Below the pieces are notes generated by a model. That model was not told where the DNA came from. It was given only the letters and a program-made list of their open reading frames with translations, and ran no database searches. From positions 17,717-81,716 of the forward strand of contig BGZK01002071.1 in NCBI GenBank assembly GCA_005406025.1: a stretch of 64,000 nt of DNA, given 5' to 3'. How positions within the stretch are numbered: the stretch's first letter is position 1; every line of letters starts with the position of its first letter. The stretch comes from Eumeta japonica. Taxonomy: Eukaryota > Arthropoda > Insecta > Lepidoptera > Psychidae. The position numbers and the translations under genes are program-made. This document shows positions 38,401-48,540 of the stretch, piece after piece.

Positions 38401-41400
38401 TAATAAAATGAATATCAATTTATTACTTATCTAGCAATATTAAGATAACACAAACAAGGACGACACGAAAAAATGCGAATTAATTTGAGGGTAGGTAGAT
38501 AAAGTTACCGTATTCTGAATTTTAACTGAGATATTTGTAGCTCGAAACCATTTTCGTTCTTATCAAACAATAAGACTATAATACTCACGTATCATACATA
38601 CATACCGCTAAATAAAAAATTTCAGACAACAGATCTAGAAGACGTAGCCAAACAGATTATTTTATGTCAGGGTTCAATCAGTTATTTTTTCGATACCATT
38701 ACTACTATAAACCATAATGTAGGAAAATTTGACTACAAAAACTGTTAAGGTGTAATTTAAAATGGATTACATTGTCCAATGGCTCGGGATAATTTAATAT
38801 CTAAGTTTTAAGTTGTCTTCGTTTTTATTATGATAGTTAAAGTGTTATTTTAATCCAGATCATCCAAGATAATTATAAGGCATTTCTTTTGACTTACAAC
38901 GTTCGTTCCCTCGCTTAGTTAATATAACTAAATTGAGTGTCAAACGAAATAAAAAAGAAATATTTCGTTATACGTTTTTATCCACAATAAAATAGTACCA
39001 TTGTCATTTTATTACAATATTGTGTACCCAGACTTATCCGGGTCATACAAGCAAATAAGCTGAGCACACCTTGTAATCCCATACATACATATCCTTAAAT
39101 AATAAATAAATATAACCCGTAATTTATCACGTTATCAAATAATTATTTTTTATTTTACCACGCCATCTATAAGTGTTTTTTAAAACTATGTTAAACGCGA
39201 CACTTCAAACATTTTCACCACAGACGGCGCAGGCAAGCTGCACTAGCGCCACCTGCGGCCAAAATTACAACAAGTAGATATTCATCTTCTTACTGTAGTG
39301 TCGTCAGCATGGCACAGCAAAAGTGTGTCTGTGTACCTGAAAATAGTTACGTGTGCATAGATGTTCTAGGCAGAGCTTTTTTCTGTTGCATCCCGTTCCG
39401 TTCGGTTGTATCGTAATTACAAGGAGTTTTTTCACCGTTTAGTTATACACGTAGTTGTTTTTCTTAAGGCAAATAATTCACTGTCTTTAAGTAACTATTT
39501 AATAAATTTACCTCTAAATAAATAAAAATGTACCTGTGCTAGCGAAGTAGTATACTTGAATAAATTGAAATCGGCCGCTTGTTCGACAATATCCTTAGGG
39601 AAAATAATTAAAAAATGCAAAGGAAAGGGAATTTGGGATTATTTTTTTGTCCAAATACGTTTTCAGTAATATTTTCTGAAACAGACATTTCGTATGAAAT
39701 ATTATGGAAAAAAAATAGAGACATGTTATTGTGTCCGAAAAAGTAAAAGGTTTGAAATTTTGTGGAACTGTATAAAATTAAATTTGATATCATCTATATT
39801 TTTGCAACAAAATCCTATTGCGACCGACCTAAAAGTAAAATTCACAGAACACAGAAGCAAGAGACTTGTTTCTTGTTTTGTGCTTCTGTGTTCTGTGGAA
39901 AAATCGAAAAGTATTGATAATGTTCAACAGTATTACAAGCGCGTATTTTGCAAGATTATAATGCTTTGAACGAGTGTCATAGTCGCTACAAAAGTTTATT
40001 ATTACGCTTATTACGATCTACTCGCGTAAACTAGATCACTTTCCATATAATGAAATGACTTATTTATTTAATTATATTTTAGTTAAACTAAACTACTTAA
40101 TATACTAGCATTATTGTGCCGATTTCATCTTTCTCTACATTTCACTGATAAATTTGATCGCAACCTATTTCCAATTTCCGATTTTACTTTCAGTTCAAAA
40201 CATCCAGCCCTCGGTGCCGAAACCGGTTCCAGTCTCGATACCTATATCGCAATTTATTAGGAATCGTTTTTAGAAATAACTAACCGATACTAATAATTAC
40301 AGGATTTATTCTATATTTATGTGAGCAAAACCTCCTAGAAAAGCTAGTTATAAAGATAAACCGTGAAATTCTTTATGTAATACGGAAAAATATCAAAATC
40401 CGTCAATTAGTTTAGCGGTACTAACCGAATTCGCATTAAATGATTAATGTTGGCAATAATAAATAAAAACGAACATTTAATGATGAAACTGTCATTAGGT
40501 CAAAATATTTTATATAACATCTTTCATTAAATAATTAGTTAAATCTATAGAGCATGAAATTATGAAAAAATATCTTATATTGATTAATGAATCAACTGAA
40601 ACTCGTAAACTAAATCCCTAAATTTAACGTTTCTACTTATTTGAAATGGAAAAGAAACGTTTTCTTTAATCTCTTAAAAAATGTTAATATTTTTATAGTA
40701 AGGACCGTTTAGCCGTGATGGTGTCGCGCAAACGCAGCCTTGCGCTTCTCCAGCTGGCTGGACTCAACCCTTGCTACATCAGCGCCGACGTCACCTCCGG
40801 CGAGAAGGAGTGCCTACAGTTGTTTCCAGTGGGCTACGGGGACGACTACATCGAAGTTGATAGTAAACAGGAGGTTGCAAAAAAGAAGGTATGTTTTGTT
40901 TGTATGTTATTAAAACTGATCACGAATTCTTTTTCTTACGTATGTCGACGTAAACGCTAGATAAGTTTTGCGCATATGTTGGTGGCAATACTGTGATGAA
41001 TCGCCCCATTTATTGCTGACGACAGAACTCCATCACAACAGTACCCATCCTATATACTTATGTGTCTATTATTTCGATGGGCGGATATTTCACACATCTT
41101 TGTATTTCTGCCGCGCGCATAAGAGCTTATGGAATTTGCATTGGTGGAAGTTCGTTCCGCATAAACATATTATTGGATGCTTTAAGGAAAAACTATATCC
41201 TTTTGAAAGAACCTGGCATGCGTTGCCAGCTCGTCCGTGTTTTAAGCGTTCGTGGGCAGGGCTTATGTTGAGCTTGTGCCTATAGTCCCACTATAGTTTA
41301 AAAATAAAGTCGCCACTGATGCCCTTTATTTGCACAATATTCAGTTTGGTAGGCACATAACCACAAACTACTAAATCTACTGATAATGTTAAAATTACGA

Positions 41401-44400
41401 TGGAGATTAAGTTGAATATATGCTTGTAAATCAATGCAGTAATTAATAACTCTGGGGCTATGTTTGTGTTGCAATTTTAAACACCTAATCCCGTTTACTT
41501 TTAACATTATTTCGTTTGAGTATCTGGCGATTTAGCTAAATTTTGTTCGCATACCTCTAACAATTTTCCAATTATTGTTTGTCCCAGCTTCGTTAATTCA
41601 ATATCGAAATATAAAACAAACATAATGTTTTTTATAAACCTATCCCTAGTTAATAAAAAGTAAGCCGAAAAATCTGAGTGAATAAACCTATAATTATTTT
41701 TGGCGTGAAATCGAATACCGTCATTTTATGTAAATAAATGAAAAGTTTTATTGCAGTTGGTTGATTAACGATTTTTATATTTAATCTTTTTGTGTGTAAT
41801 TTTCACAGGAAACTGCTCCTACATCGGCTCCTGAAACCAAAAAAACAAAAGGAAAAAAGCAAAAAAAGACAGCAGAACTCCCAGCGGATACGTCAGAGGG
41901 TGCAGCAGAACACCCAGCGGATACATCAGAGGGTGCAGCAGAACTCCCAGCGGATACATTAGAGGGTGCAGCAGAACTTCCAGCAGATACGCCAGAGGGT
42001 GCAGCAGAACCTATAGTGAAAGAAATCGCAGCGCCAGACGGAGAAACTACTGTACGTATACTGACCTGTACTCAGTTTAATTTTAAATATTCTAGTGAAA
42101 GTTAAATATCTAGAAATAATGCACTAAAAAAATATAAGTAAAATTGTAACTAAAATAAAATAATTGTAATTAAAATTTACAGAAATATATATTGTAATTT
42201 TTATTAGGGATGTTGCGGATATTCACATGCGCATCCGAATTGCAGAGCTTCCGCATGGATTAGAACATCTGCATCCGTATCCGCATTAATCAATGCGGAT
42301 GTTAATGCGGATGCAGATGTACCCACATTAGGTCGCGACAAGAAAGAAATTGGGTGTGACTAGCGAGTGACACGTGCCGTGAGCACACGCTGATTAATCA
42401 AAATATACCGAAAATTTCGATGAAAAGTTTCGGCATATTTATTATTGTATGTCACTTTTATCCCATAAATTAATCACTATATGTTTAGTTGCGTTTATCA
42501 TATGAACATTATAGTTTTTGAGAGTTATTGGGAATAGAATGAGTTTTGTGTGGTAATAATTATTAAGTGCGAGTTTTCTGCAGTTAATAGTGCATTGGAC
42601 AAGTGAACCTACAATTTCGCCACCGACACGAAATGAGATTCTGGTGAATAAGGAAAAGAGATATTTTAAGGACGAAAAAAAGCTAATGATGGTATTTCAT
42701 GTTCTCTTTATTCTAAAGGGGCTATAAGAATGAGAATGAGACATTTCTAGGAAAAAGATAGAGATGAACTAGAGAAGTCTGGTACAGATTGAAGGCCATG
42801 GTTAAGAAACGATCTTGCCAATTAAACATCAAGAAACACCAGAAAATTGTAGCACTGACATTATACTCAAAATTGCTGTCTTATAGCAATAAAAAAGGCT
42901 CAATGTAAAGGAAAATTCACTTAAGTGGTAGAGCGTCCATCGAGAAGAATTAAAAATATTATCAACATTAGAACGCATATTTTTATCAAAACCATGGGCC
43001 GATGTTTCTAGTGAACAATTATTCAGTACCGTGGCTTTAATTTACGAAACTTTGCGAAACAGACTGGAATCTGAGAAGGCGTCGATGTTATTTTTTAAGA
43101 TTCCGTAATCAATAAGGATCGCTTATAGTTTCGTCACGTCCGTTAGTCCGTTTGTCTGTCTGTCCGTGGCTTAGCTCGAAGACTTTTAGTACTAGAAAGC
43201 TGTAATTTGGTATGGATTCACATATTATTCACGCTGACGAAGTTATAGAATAAAATCTTAAAAAAAAATACGATACCTCCCCTACATATGAGATGGAGAT
43301 GATTTTTTCTCGTCTATCCCATGGTGTGGGATGTCGTTGAATAGTTTATTGAAAAACATTGCAAGACTGTGAAAATCACTTTTCGAGTTAAGGATCCATT
43401 TGCGAAATGTTGGGCAAATTGTTTATTATTAAATTATTAACAAAGGGCTAATTTTAAAATTTGCCTCCCCTATCAGGTAAGTGGTTATTCTAAAATTTAT
43501 GTCAATGGTATACATAAAGAAGTAAAAAAACCAACCGTCATTGAAAGGTTTGAAAATGATTTGAAGACGTTGTTCGTTATATAAAATAGGTAGTTAATAT
43601 AAGTTTATTAACCTTGTAAAATTATTGAAATATAAAATTATAATATCCCTAACATCCGACTTATGAAAGACCGTTTTTACACGTTATTAACTGATGAACC
43701 GTGAACTTAATTAATAGGTTCATAAAATTAAAGAAAAAACCTCTAAGTGCGCATATTGTGACGGGCATTTAGGGAACCGTTCACTGCGTGTGACCCGACA
43801 TGCACTTCACCGATATTTTCTAAATATAATGCACTAATTTTTGATTTCAATTATTAAATATTTGATTATTTCGTATTAATATATACTATTTTTTTTTTCC
43901 ACTCATACGAATTTTCTTTAAAAAAAATTTAAGATGCTTTTGCGCTTTCAAAAATCCGTACCCACATTCACATCCGTGAATGTTAAAAAACCTGCATCCG
44001 CAACATCTCTAATTTTTATTGTGTTAATTTATATATACAATTGTCAGTCATGTCATTGACATGAACAAAAACGGGATGGTATATGGATCTTAATTATGTA
44101 TATTATTGCATATATGTTGCAATCACTGAGTATTATAAGACATTTGTAATTATAGTTATTAGTGACTTTTCTTATAGTCATAAATGACAAAATCACGACG
44201 TTTCAATGTAAAGTTACAGAAACTTTAATCAAATCAATGGAAATTTTATAAACATTAAGCAGCTCTTTTTTTCTTCTGAAATTAATAAAAATTATGATTT
44301 TACAGAATTTATAATGAGAAATGAAATAAAAACAATGAAAACATCATGAACCATAATATCTAAACTTATTGCGTTTGGACTATGTTCATTTAATGTCCAT

Positions 44401-44693
44401 GGGACATTTTTTTTTCATTTATATCAAAATTTTCATGACAGTCATTTTACAAATATCAGACGTAAGCAGCACAACTAAAATTAACATGTGTGACGGGCCC
44501 AGATCCTGCGGACCTTCTTGATTAATATTTAAATAACAGAACTAGATCTGTCATATTTTTATTTCATAATAGTATCTTGTGTACACATGTTCTTTACTGG
44601 TTTTTAAATTACTTTTAGGTTGAACAAACAACTGATGCCGAGGCAGAAAAAACGAAAGAGGCTGACGCAACAAACAAAGAAAAAGATACTTGA
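23345..44693 (+). CDS. NME8: Thioredoxin domain-containing protein 3 / NME8-like, 15 exons
   Basis: Exons: 23345-23438, 24788-24891, 27642-27713, 28412-28570, 29571-29769, 30309-30479, 30860-31023, 31457-31588, 32271-32399, 32583-32738, 35225-35350, 38303-38394, 40699-40888, 41809-42051, 44619-44693. This gives 701 codons with all junctions GT-AG and in frame. An N-terminal thioredoxin fold has CGYC at residues 40-43 and a likely cis-proline at Pro84. An NDPK-like segment at about 185-285 keeps the ALTSGP motif (244-249). Residues 320-425 are a basic/acidic coiled-coil-like and Glu-rich linker. A second, weaker NDPK-like segment lies at about 470-595. No NDPK catalytic-His motif is visible, so kinase activity is unlikely. 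In animals this family sits on axonemal outer dynein arms; a sperm-tail role is inferred. The C-terminal tail is Lys/Glu-rich with an 11-residue repeat. The donor of exon 4 could instead be at 28564. Confidence 0.85.
24241..24420. mobile_element. Left-end fragment of a GATGGAATCG MITE
   Basis: Begins GATGGAATCGGTCATGCATC and matches the left ends at 27125 and 55146. It shares a later GCCGGACGC block with the 27-kb copy. The right end was not found. Intron 1 of the NME8-like gene. Confidence 0.55.
24788..24891 (+). CDS. NME8: NME8-like exon 2, thioredoxin active site
   Basis: Acceptor TTCCATTTAG, donor AAG|GTTTCA. It encodes LEIYSEFCGYCLATVQAI with the redox CGYC pair in place of the usual WCGPC. 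Confidence 0.88.
25056..25089. repeat. Perfect 15-bp hairpin
   Basis: ATAAAACTCTGAAAA and its reverse complement separated by TTTA. Intron 2 of the NME8-like gene. Confidence 0.7.
25844..25897. repeat. (TA)n palindrome with AATTACGTT ends
   Basis: AATTACGTT and AACGTAATT enclose a long TA/TG run; the whole 54 bases can fold into one hairpin with one bulge. Confidence 0.7.
25990..26818 (-). mobile_element. Degenerate DUF4817-type transposon, minus copy
   Basis: Read on the minus strand it matches 44992-45790 along its length, including GTTGTAAATGATATTGACAT at the end. The decayed frame contains LRDFELFRRPT, NVELQENILRFCEE and SEASTY, the order seen in DUF4817 helix-turn-helix proteins of insect transposons. 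Several stops and frameshifts make it dead. Intron 2 of the NME8-like gene. Confidence 0.7.
27125..27608. mobile_element. MITE with long terminal inverted repeats
   Basis: Left ATGGATTCGATAATGCATAT..., right end the imperfect reverse complement over roughly 90 bases (shared AATTTTGCCAAAG..ACCATAA). The interior is GC-richer. Same family as 24241 and 55144. Intron 2 of the NME8-like gene. Confidence 0.65.
27642..27713 (+). CDS. NME8: NME8-like exon 3, thioredoxin core
   Basis: Acceptor TTTATTATCAG, donor GCG|GTTAGT. ALSRFRGRSEPTFMFIA fits the thioredoxin strand with cis-Pro84. Confidence 0.85.
28412..28570 (+). CDS. NME8: NME8-like exon 4, end of thioredoxin domain
   Basis: Acceptor ACTGATTGCAG. 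RGRVVRLFYGANGVQL is the last thioredoxin strand and helix. A GT-rich stretch offers two in-frame donors (after 28564 or 28570); GTAAAA at 28571 was chosen. Confidence 0.8.
29571..29769 (+). CDS. NME8: NME8-like exon 5
   Basis: Acceptor GCTATTTTTAG, donor CTGG|GTTAGT. A charged helix (MKMEEERRIAAEEAEKL) leads into the first NDPK-like segment (KLNFIMFWPHCHRAHYDL). Confidence 0.85.
29960..30165 (+). repeat. Hexamer-periodic degenerate repeat
   Basis: Units such as CAATTC, CGATTT, GATCTC and CGATTC run for about 150 bases just before exon 6 of the NME8-like gene. Confidence 0.5.
30309..30479 (+). CDS. NME8: NME8-like exon 6, first NDPK-like segment
   Basis: Acceptor GCTATCTGTCAG, donor TCA|GTTAGT. 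It has the NDPK-type order KEQYELDDKAIEEVLY then ALTSGPVLVVL. Confidence 0.87.
30860..31023 (+). CDS. NME8: NME8-like exon 7
   Basis: Acceptor CGTTAAACAG, donor CTG|GTTCGT. Proline-rich EIPEPKENEPPEKQLPPIPA, then a basic helix. The position of the usual NDPK catalytic His falls here and no such motif is present. Confidence 0.83.
31457..31588 (+). CDS. NME8: NME8-like exon 8, charged coiled coil
   Basis: Acceptor ACTAATTTAG, donor GGG|GTAATT. 44 residues, almost all Arg/Lys/Glu/Ala in long-helix pattern. Confidence 0.85.
31790..31900 (-). mobile_element. Lepidopteran SINE-like fragment, minus copy
   Basis: Its reverse complement contains GGTTGCGGTTGTCCATGGGC, GGTGACC and GCTCGTTTGC in the order I know from a common lepidopteran interspersed repeat. 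A plus-strand relative lies at 61680-61795. Confidence 0.5.
32271..32399 (+). CDS. NME8: NME8-like exon 9, Glu-rich linker
   Basis: Acceptor TTCTGTTTTTAG, donor GAG|GTATAA. More than half of the 43 residues are Glu. Confidence 0.83.
32583..32738 (+). CDS. NME8: NME8-like exon 10
   Basis: Acceptor TTTTTAATATAG, donor AAA|GTAAGT (consensus). Acidic start, then DLLVPGFYAPPNQLAKANAL. Confidence 0.87.
33288..33333. repeat. 21-bp GC-containing cruciform
   Basis: Arms 33288-33308 and 33313-33333 match at 20 of 21 positions around a 4-base loop (TACG). Unlike most hairpins here it is not AT-rich. Confidence 0.8.
33787..34409. mobile_element. 620-bp foldback element
   Basis: Ends TAAGGTGGTCGTT and AACGACCACCCTA are inverted repeats. 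The two halves stay complementary almost throughout (GGCGCCCTAAAAA, TTTAAGTT, GGAGAATTTAATT blocks), meeting at TTAAGGGAATT/AATTCCCTTAA near 34095. No coding frame. Intron 10 of the NME8-like gene. Confidence 0.85.
34912..35119. repeat. 110-bp tandem duplication
   Basis: Two diverged copies, each starting with a GAGAGAGAG run then TCGCATG, and ending GCGTTA.TG.AACTTCG.TCC. It ends about 100 bases before exon 11 of the NME8-like gene. Confidence 0.7.
35225..35350 (+). CDS. NME8: NME8-like exon 11, second NDPK-like segment
   Basis: Acceptor GTTTCGATAG, donor AAT|GTAAGT. HMLMMFAVDKRHEIGEIINQ resembles the NDPK first strand and following helix. Confidence 0.85.
36300..37390 (+). repeat. Degenerate tandem array, unit about 110 bp
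   Basis: From about 36715 the pattern TTAGGGTTCC..GAGAATTACTAAG...GATTTCAAT.AAAT recurs at roughly 36715, 36834, 36937 and 37040, with weaker echoes at 37157 and 37332. The section before it is LINE-like debris (TCTGTCTGTTTGTTCGGG). Intron 11 of the NME8-like gene. Confidence 0.6.
38074..38123. repeat. 21-bp inverted repeat
   Basis: ATCGATTTTGAAATTGTTTGT (first 20: ATCGATTTTGAAATTGTTTG) pairs with 38103-38123 with one mismatch around an 8-base loop. Confidence 0.7.
38303..38394 (+). CDS. NME8: NME8-like exon 12
   Basis: Acceptor CTTTTTTTCCAG, donor ACA|GTATGT. The phase-2 end was chosen because it alone joins exon 13 in frame. Confidence 0.8.
39843..39897. repeat. Perfect 17-bp hairpin with 21-base loop
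   Basis: CACAGAACACAGAAGCA at 39843-39859 and its exact complement at 39881-39897. Size is compatible with a small pre-miRNA-like stem but the stem is short. Intron 12 of the NME8-like gene. Confidence 0.75.
40699..40888 (+). CDS. NME8: NME8-like exon 13
   Basis: Acceptor TATTTTTATAG, donor AAG|GTATGT. DRLAVMVSRKRSLALLQLAG resembles the later NDPK strand and helix; DVTSGEKECLQLFP follows. Confidence 0.85.
41809..42051 (+). CDS. NME8: NME8-like exon 14 with 11-residue tandem repeat
   Basis: Acceptor TAATTTTCACAG, donor ACT|GTACGT. A Lys-rich start is followed by four 33-bp units (41872-42003) encoding AELPADTSEGA and variants. Confidence 0.85.
41872..42003 (+). repeat. 33-bp coding minisatellite, four units
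   Basis: Units at 41872, 41905, 41938 and 41971 within exon 14 of the NME8-like gene; differences are mostly third-base plus S/L/P and L/H swaps. Confidence 0.9.
42205..44011 (+). mobile_element. Degenerate hAT transposon with perfect 8-bp target duplication
   Basis: Ends TAGGGATGTTGCGGAT (42205-42220) and ATCCGCAACATCTCTA (43996-44011) are inverted with one mismatch. ATTTTTAT flanks both sides (42197-42204, 44012-44019). Near 42990-43107 a frame keeps the hAT C-terminal dimerisation pattern: VSSEQLFSTVALIYETLRNR then LESEKASMLFF. The 5' end has repeated GCATCCGCA-type subterminal motifs. The rest of the transposase is broken, and LINE-like debris (43090-43330) has entered it. Intron 14 of the NME8-like gene. 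Confidence 0.9.
44619..44693 (+). CDS. NME8: NME8-like exon 15, C-terminal tail
   Basis: Acceptor AAATTACTTTTAG. 24 residues rich in Glu, Lys and Thr, then TGA. No canonical AATAAA is seen in the next 150 bases. Confidence 0.8.
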   Translation, partial: VEQTTDAEAEKTKEADATNKEKDT

Positions 44694-44991
44694 ACTTGAA
44701 TCTACTTTATAAATTTATAGTTTTTTAGATTCAGATTTTGTTGTACAACTCAATTTTAATTACATGAGAATCTAGAAAACACTTTGTTCCATATCAGAAA
44801 CAGAATTTATTTTGCACATTTTTTGTAATTTATTTTGACTAATTGTTACTTATAAAATTTTGAAAATTTGGTCATATGTGGATAATAGTAGGCAGCAATG
44901 GCGGCTAAAGTGCGCTGCTCGTTGCCGCCGCTCACTCGCTTCAAGTTATCCTGTTCACTCGCGCGCGGACAGAATATCGCTATCTCTTTTT

Positions 44992-45790
44992 AAAAACCAC
45001 ATGCATTGCATCCGCGCTCGATTATGACGGCGACAGCTATGACCTTTGTGTGCTGTTACACGTTGACCTGTATTTTCGGTTTGCTATCTAATACTTACAT
45101 CACGCACTTTAATAATGATATACTGATGTTCAAACATCTAATATACGGTAATGGTGCGAACACTTGCAATGTGCAATGACAATGTTTAAAAACAGTGTGT
45201 GTCTATCGTGAACGGTTCGGAATGATTGTACACTGGAAAATTATATTAAGTGCGACCCAGCGTCTCCGCGATTTTGAATAATTTAAGCGTCCTACTAACA
45301 TAGACCGTGGCGTAAATATTATTAATGTTAAACTACAAGAGAACATTTTGAGATTCTGTGAGGAAAATCCTGAAGCTAGTACCTACTAAGCCGTTAGAGT
45401 TTTTGGTTGTAATCAAACTTAAAAACGATCAAACGTAATTTGCATAAACGTGCTCAATTGTGCATTCAACAAGGCGGAAGGCATTTAAAAAATAGGCTGC
45501 TGTATGGTTAAATACTCATAAGCAGTGAAATATTTATATTTTATTATGAATGTTAAATTACACAATATTCGGTACGTTTTAATTTATTAGAAGTTTCCTT
45601 TTAACTTACAGATCTAGATAAGTATTTCAACAATTAAAATAAGTCTTTAAAAATATTATAATTTGTATAACAAACAATTTTAACTATTACCGAGCTAATG
45701 AGAGCAGCTCGCGAGATCGGGCGCTGTTAGCGCGTGGGCTGAGTGACAAGACTTTGTACAAAAATGGGACATGTCAATATCATTTACAAC
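44992..45790 (+). mobile_element. Degenerate DUF4817-type transposon, plus copy
   Basis: Matches the minus copy at 25990-26818. The decayed frame reads ATQRLRDFE, FKRPTNIDRG, VKLQENILRFCEENPEASTY and AVRVFGCNQT, typical of the DUF4817 helix-turn-helix. Several in-frame stops. It starts about 300 bases after the NME8-like stop codon. Confidence 0.7.
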
Positions 45791-47373
45791 TTACATATAA
45801 ATACATTATAAATTCTTATTACTTCATAAAATAATTTAGAAATACATTTTGTGGTTTGGGATGTTTCGGTTTTACAGTATAATAAAAAATTACGTTGTAT
45901 AATAAGCAAATGGCATAATGAATCTGATCAATGAAAAGTGAAATGAAGTTTATGACATGGGTACTACGAGTATTTAAAGTAAACACAATTGCATTTCTTT
46001 GTTCAATACTCACCTGTTTTTAATCAATACTTTTAGGAAATATAATGCCTTGTAAATTTTTACAACTCCTGATTGTTATTGTTCTGATATTTAATAATTA
46101 AAACGTATTATAACATGAATTCGTGTATTTTTACAAACGTATGTAACTCCTATATATGCAAATTTAGCGTCTGGTATCTGGCAGGGATAGAATCCTCTAT
46201 ACTGACCTACAGAGTAGGTCGGTGGCTGTGCTGTGATGTGTGCATATCTAACTTCAAATTTTTTTTATGGTAAATTACATTATTCATCAAAATAATTAAT
46301 GGCGCCTAAATAAAACTGTAAAAGTAGTAATGTCTTCGAATCTTCCTATGAATTTTTTGGTCTTTTCCTGGTAATAACATTTTGAAACGAAAGACCATGT
46401 CTCCGATAAAGCGTTTTCTTTCTCATAGGCTCTTCTAAAGTTGAAGACCAGTCGCTCGTCAGTCCAAAATTTTGAAATTGATCATATGTGATAAGGCAAA
46501 TCTTTTACAATTACATATAGAGAATTAAAAAATATAAGAGAATTATTAACTCATTCCTTTAATAGCTTATTTAATTTTATTGAAGTTATACTTATTCTGG
46601 CGCGTTAGGTAAAAATGATGAGTCAAGTTTTATCAGAGTGACACAACAACTACAATATGAAGCTACTCGCAAGTGATTTAGCTAACAACTTCAGACCATT
46701 ATAAGGCGGGGTTTACACCATCACGCACACATCAGTCATAAATAAATAAATGATTGACTGAATGACTACTGAAATACACGATAAAATTAATTTACCGTCA
46801 GTCATCTAAAGGATGAATTCGGAAGTAAAAAGTATTCAGCGAAAAAATAATAAATTTATATATAGTGCAATCATAATAGCTTTGACTACAAAAAAAATGG
46901 TATTAAAAAATGACTACAGAACAAAAATAGTCATAAGGAGCGGCCATTAATTACGTGAAATGTTTGATGGCGGCGATAGTTGGTAAATAATACGATCGTG
47001 AAAGAGACGTTTTCAGTATCTCTCGTTGGAGCGTGATTAGTTGGAACTGTCTTGCAATCTTTCACATAACATTGTCAGTGTGTAATGTGTTTTATAGGAT
47101 TGTAAATAAAAATCGAAAAAAACAGTAAGGGTTAAAAATTTAATCCGAAATTGCATCTCAGCCAAGAATATTGAAATTACGCCTACAGGGAAATCAGCTC
47201 AAGTAGTCTCACATGGGGGAGAGGGGTCTTGGCATATATGGATGTGTATCATCTTTCCTCTCATTTTCCTGCAATTTGAGTGAGTGAATTCGTGAAAGGT
47301 TCGGAAGAAAATAACAGGAAGCGAGTAAGCGCGCGCTATTTGATTTGACCAATGAGCGCGGACGACCTGGAGT

Positions 47374-48010
47374 TGTCTGTAGACGTGGGCGTTATTTCAC
47401 GTCACTAGATACAATAACCTGTGACGCGATATGTAACTGAATCACTAGTTTCGAGTCAACACAAAAGTAGTGATTTTTGTAAATGCGTTATTCTCAAACG
47501 CGTGATGCCATATCACGCATCACACCGAACTAGTAGTGGGCGATATAAATCGATATTAAAAAAAAAATGGATATATATACGCGATATATCGCTTCAATCT
47601 TGTAAATATTAATAATCATTGTCTAAACAATCAAATTAACCTATAAATGCGCCTCCATTAATAATTTTATTAAAATCATAGTTTCATAGTAAACACTAAT
47701 CAATCATAAATATATTTAATGCAGTCAGTACTAAGTCTGAATAAAGTATGAAGAAAAGTTAATTTATTGATTTAACTGTATAGCTAGCTACAAACACAAA
47801 ACAGTGATTTAATTTATTTTCGTTTCGTGTGTAACTGTATAGTTGGTGAACGTATTTATGCAAACAATCACAGTAGCTGAATGAAAATAGCTAGTTACAA
47901 AAATCACTAGTTTTAAACAGGTGACGCCGACCAAGTCACTGGTTTCGTTACGTTTCTTGAAAATGACGTAAAGACCCACACCTAGTCTGTAGTACAGACA
48001 ATACAATGTC
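47374..48010. repeat. Imperfect foldback repeat
   Basis: TTGTCTGTAGACGTGGGCGTTATTTCACGTCA near the left end (first 20: TTGTCTGTAGACGTGGGCGT) is imperfectly complementary to 47950-48002. AGTAGTGATTTTTGTAA at the left matches TTACAAAAATCACTAG at the right. A GGGCGATATAAATCGATAT palindrome lies inside. Looks like a decayed MITE. Confidence 0.45.
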
Positions 48011-48540
48011 AGACAGATAGTACAATTCATTTTCCGAGAGGTTGGTACCGTCAGCCAGTGTTTCCAGTCGTAGGAGTCGTAAATTTTATTATACCGTAAT
48101 GCCAAATGTCAATTTTTCAAAGATATAATTACGGAAAATAATAGATTTCCTTTATTTCGTACTTTTACCATATAAAGAAAGTGGGTCCACTCTTTAAAAA
48201 GAAAACTATCTCTTTATACAATACCTATCCGTTTGAAGTGCGCATGCGGGCGCTGACTGCTTGTACGTCTCGAAAGATTTATCCTTCAAATTCGCCGCCG
48301 TCGACCGCGCCCGCTGGCCTTTCCATAATTTTAAGTAGCGATTTTAACATAACTTTCAGTTAAGCAGAAGTTGTGCCGCTTGTAGCTTTTTTAAATGATG
48401 AACTCAAACTCAAAATGAACACAGATCGAAAAGTTTCGACTAACAACAATGGTTCTGTTAGTGACCCAGTTTTAAACGGTTTTTAAATACTTTAAAATTA
48501 CAATTATATGTCTCTTAAATCGTATTTATAAGTCAACTAG

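Noticed and set aside
39309..39416. Short frame beginning MAQQKCVCVPENSY
   Set aside because: Has a plausible start context but only 35 codons, lies in an intron and has no recognised homologue.
40968..41285. 105- and 69-codon plus-strand frames after exon 13
   Set aside because: They overlap in different frames within an intron; FRINILLDALRKNYILL looks protein-like but I could not match it to a family.
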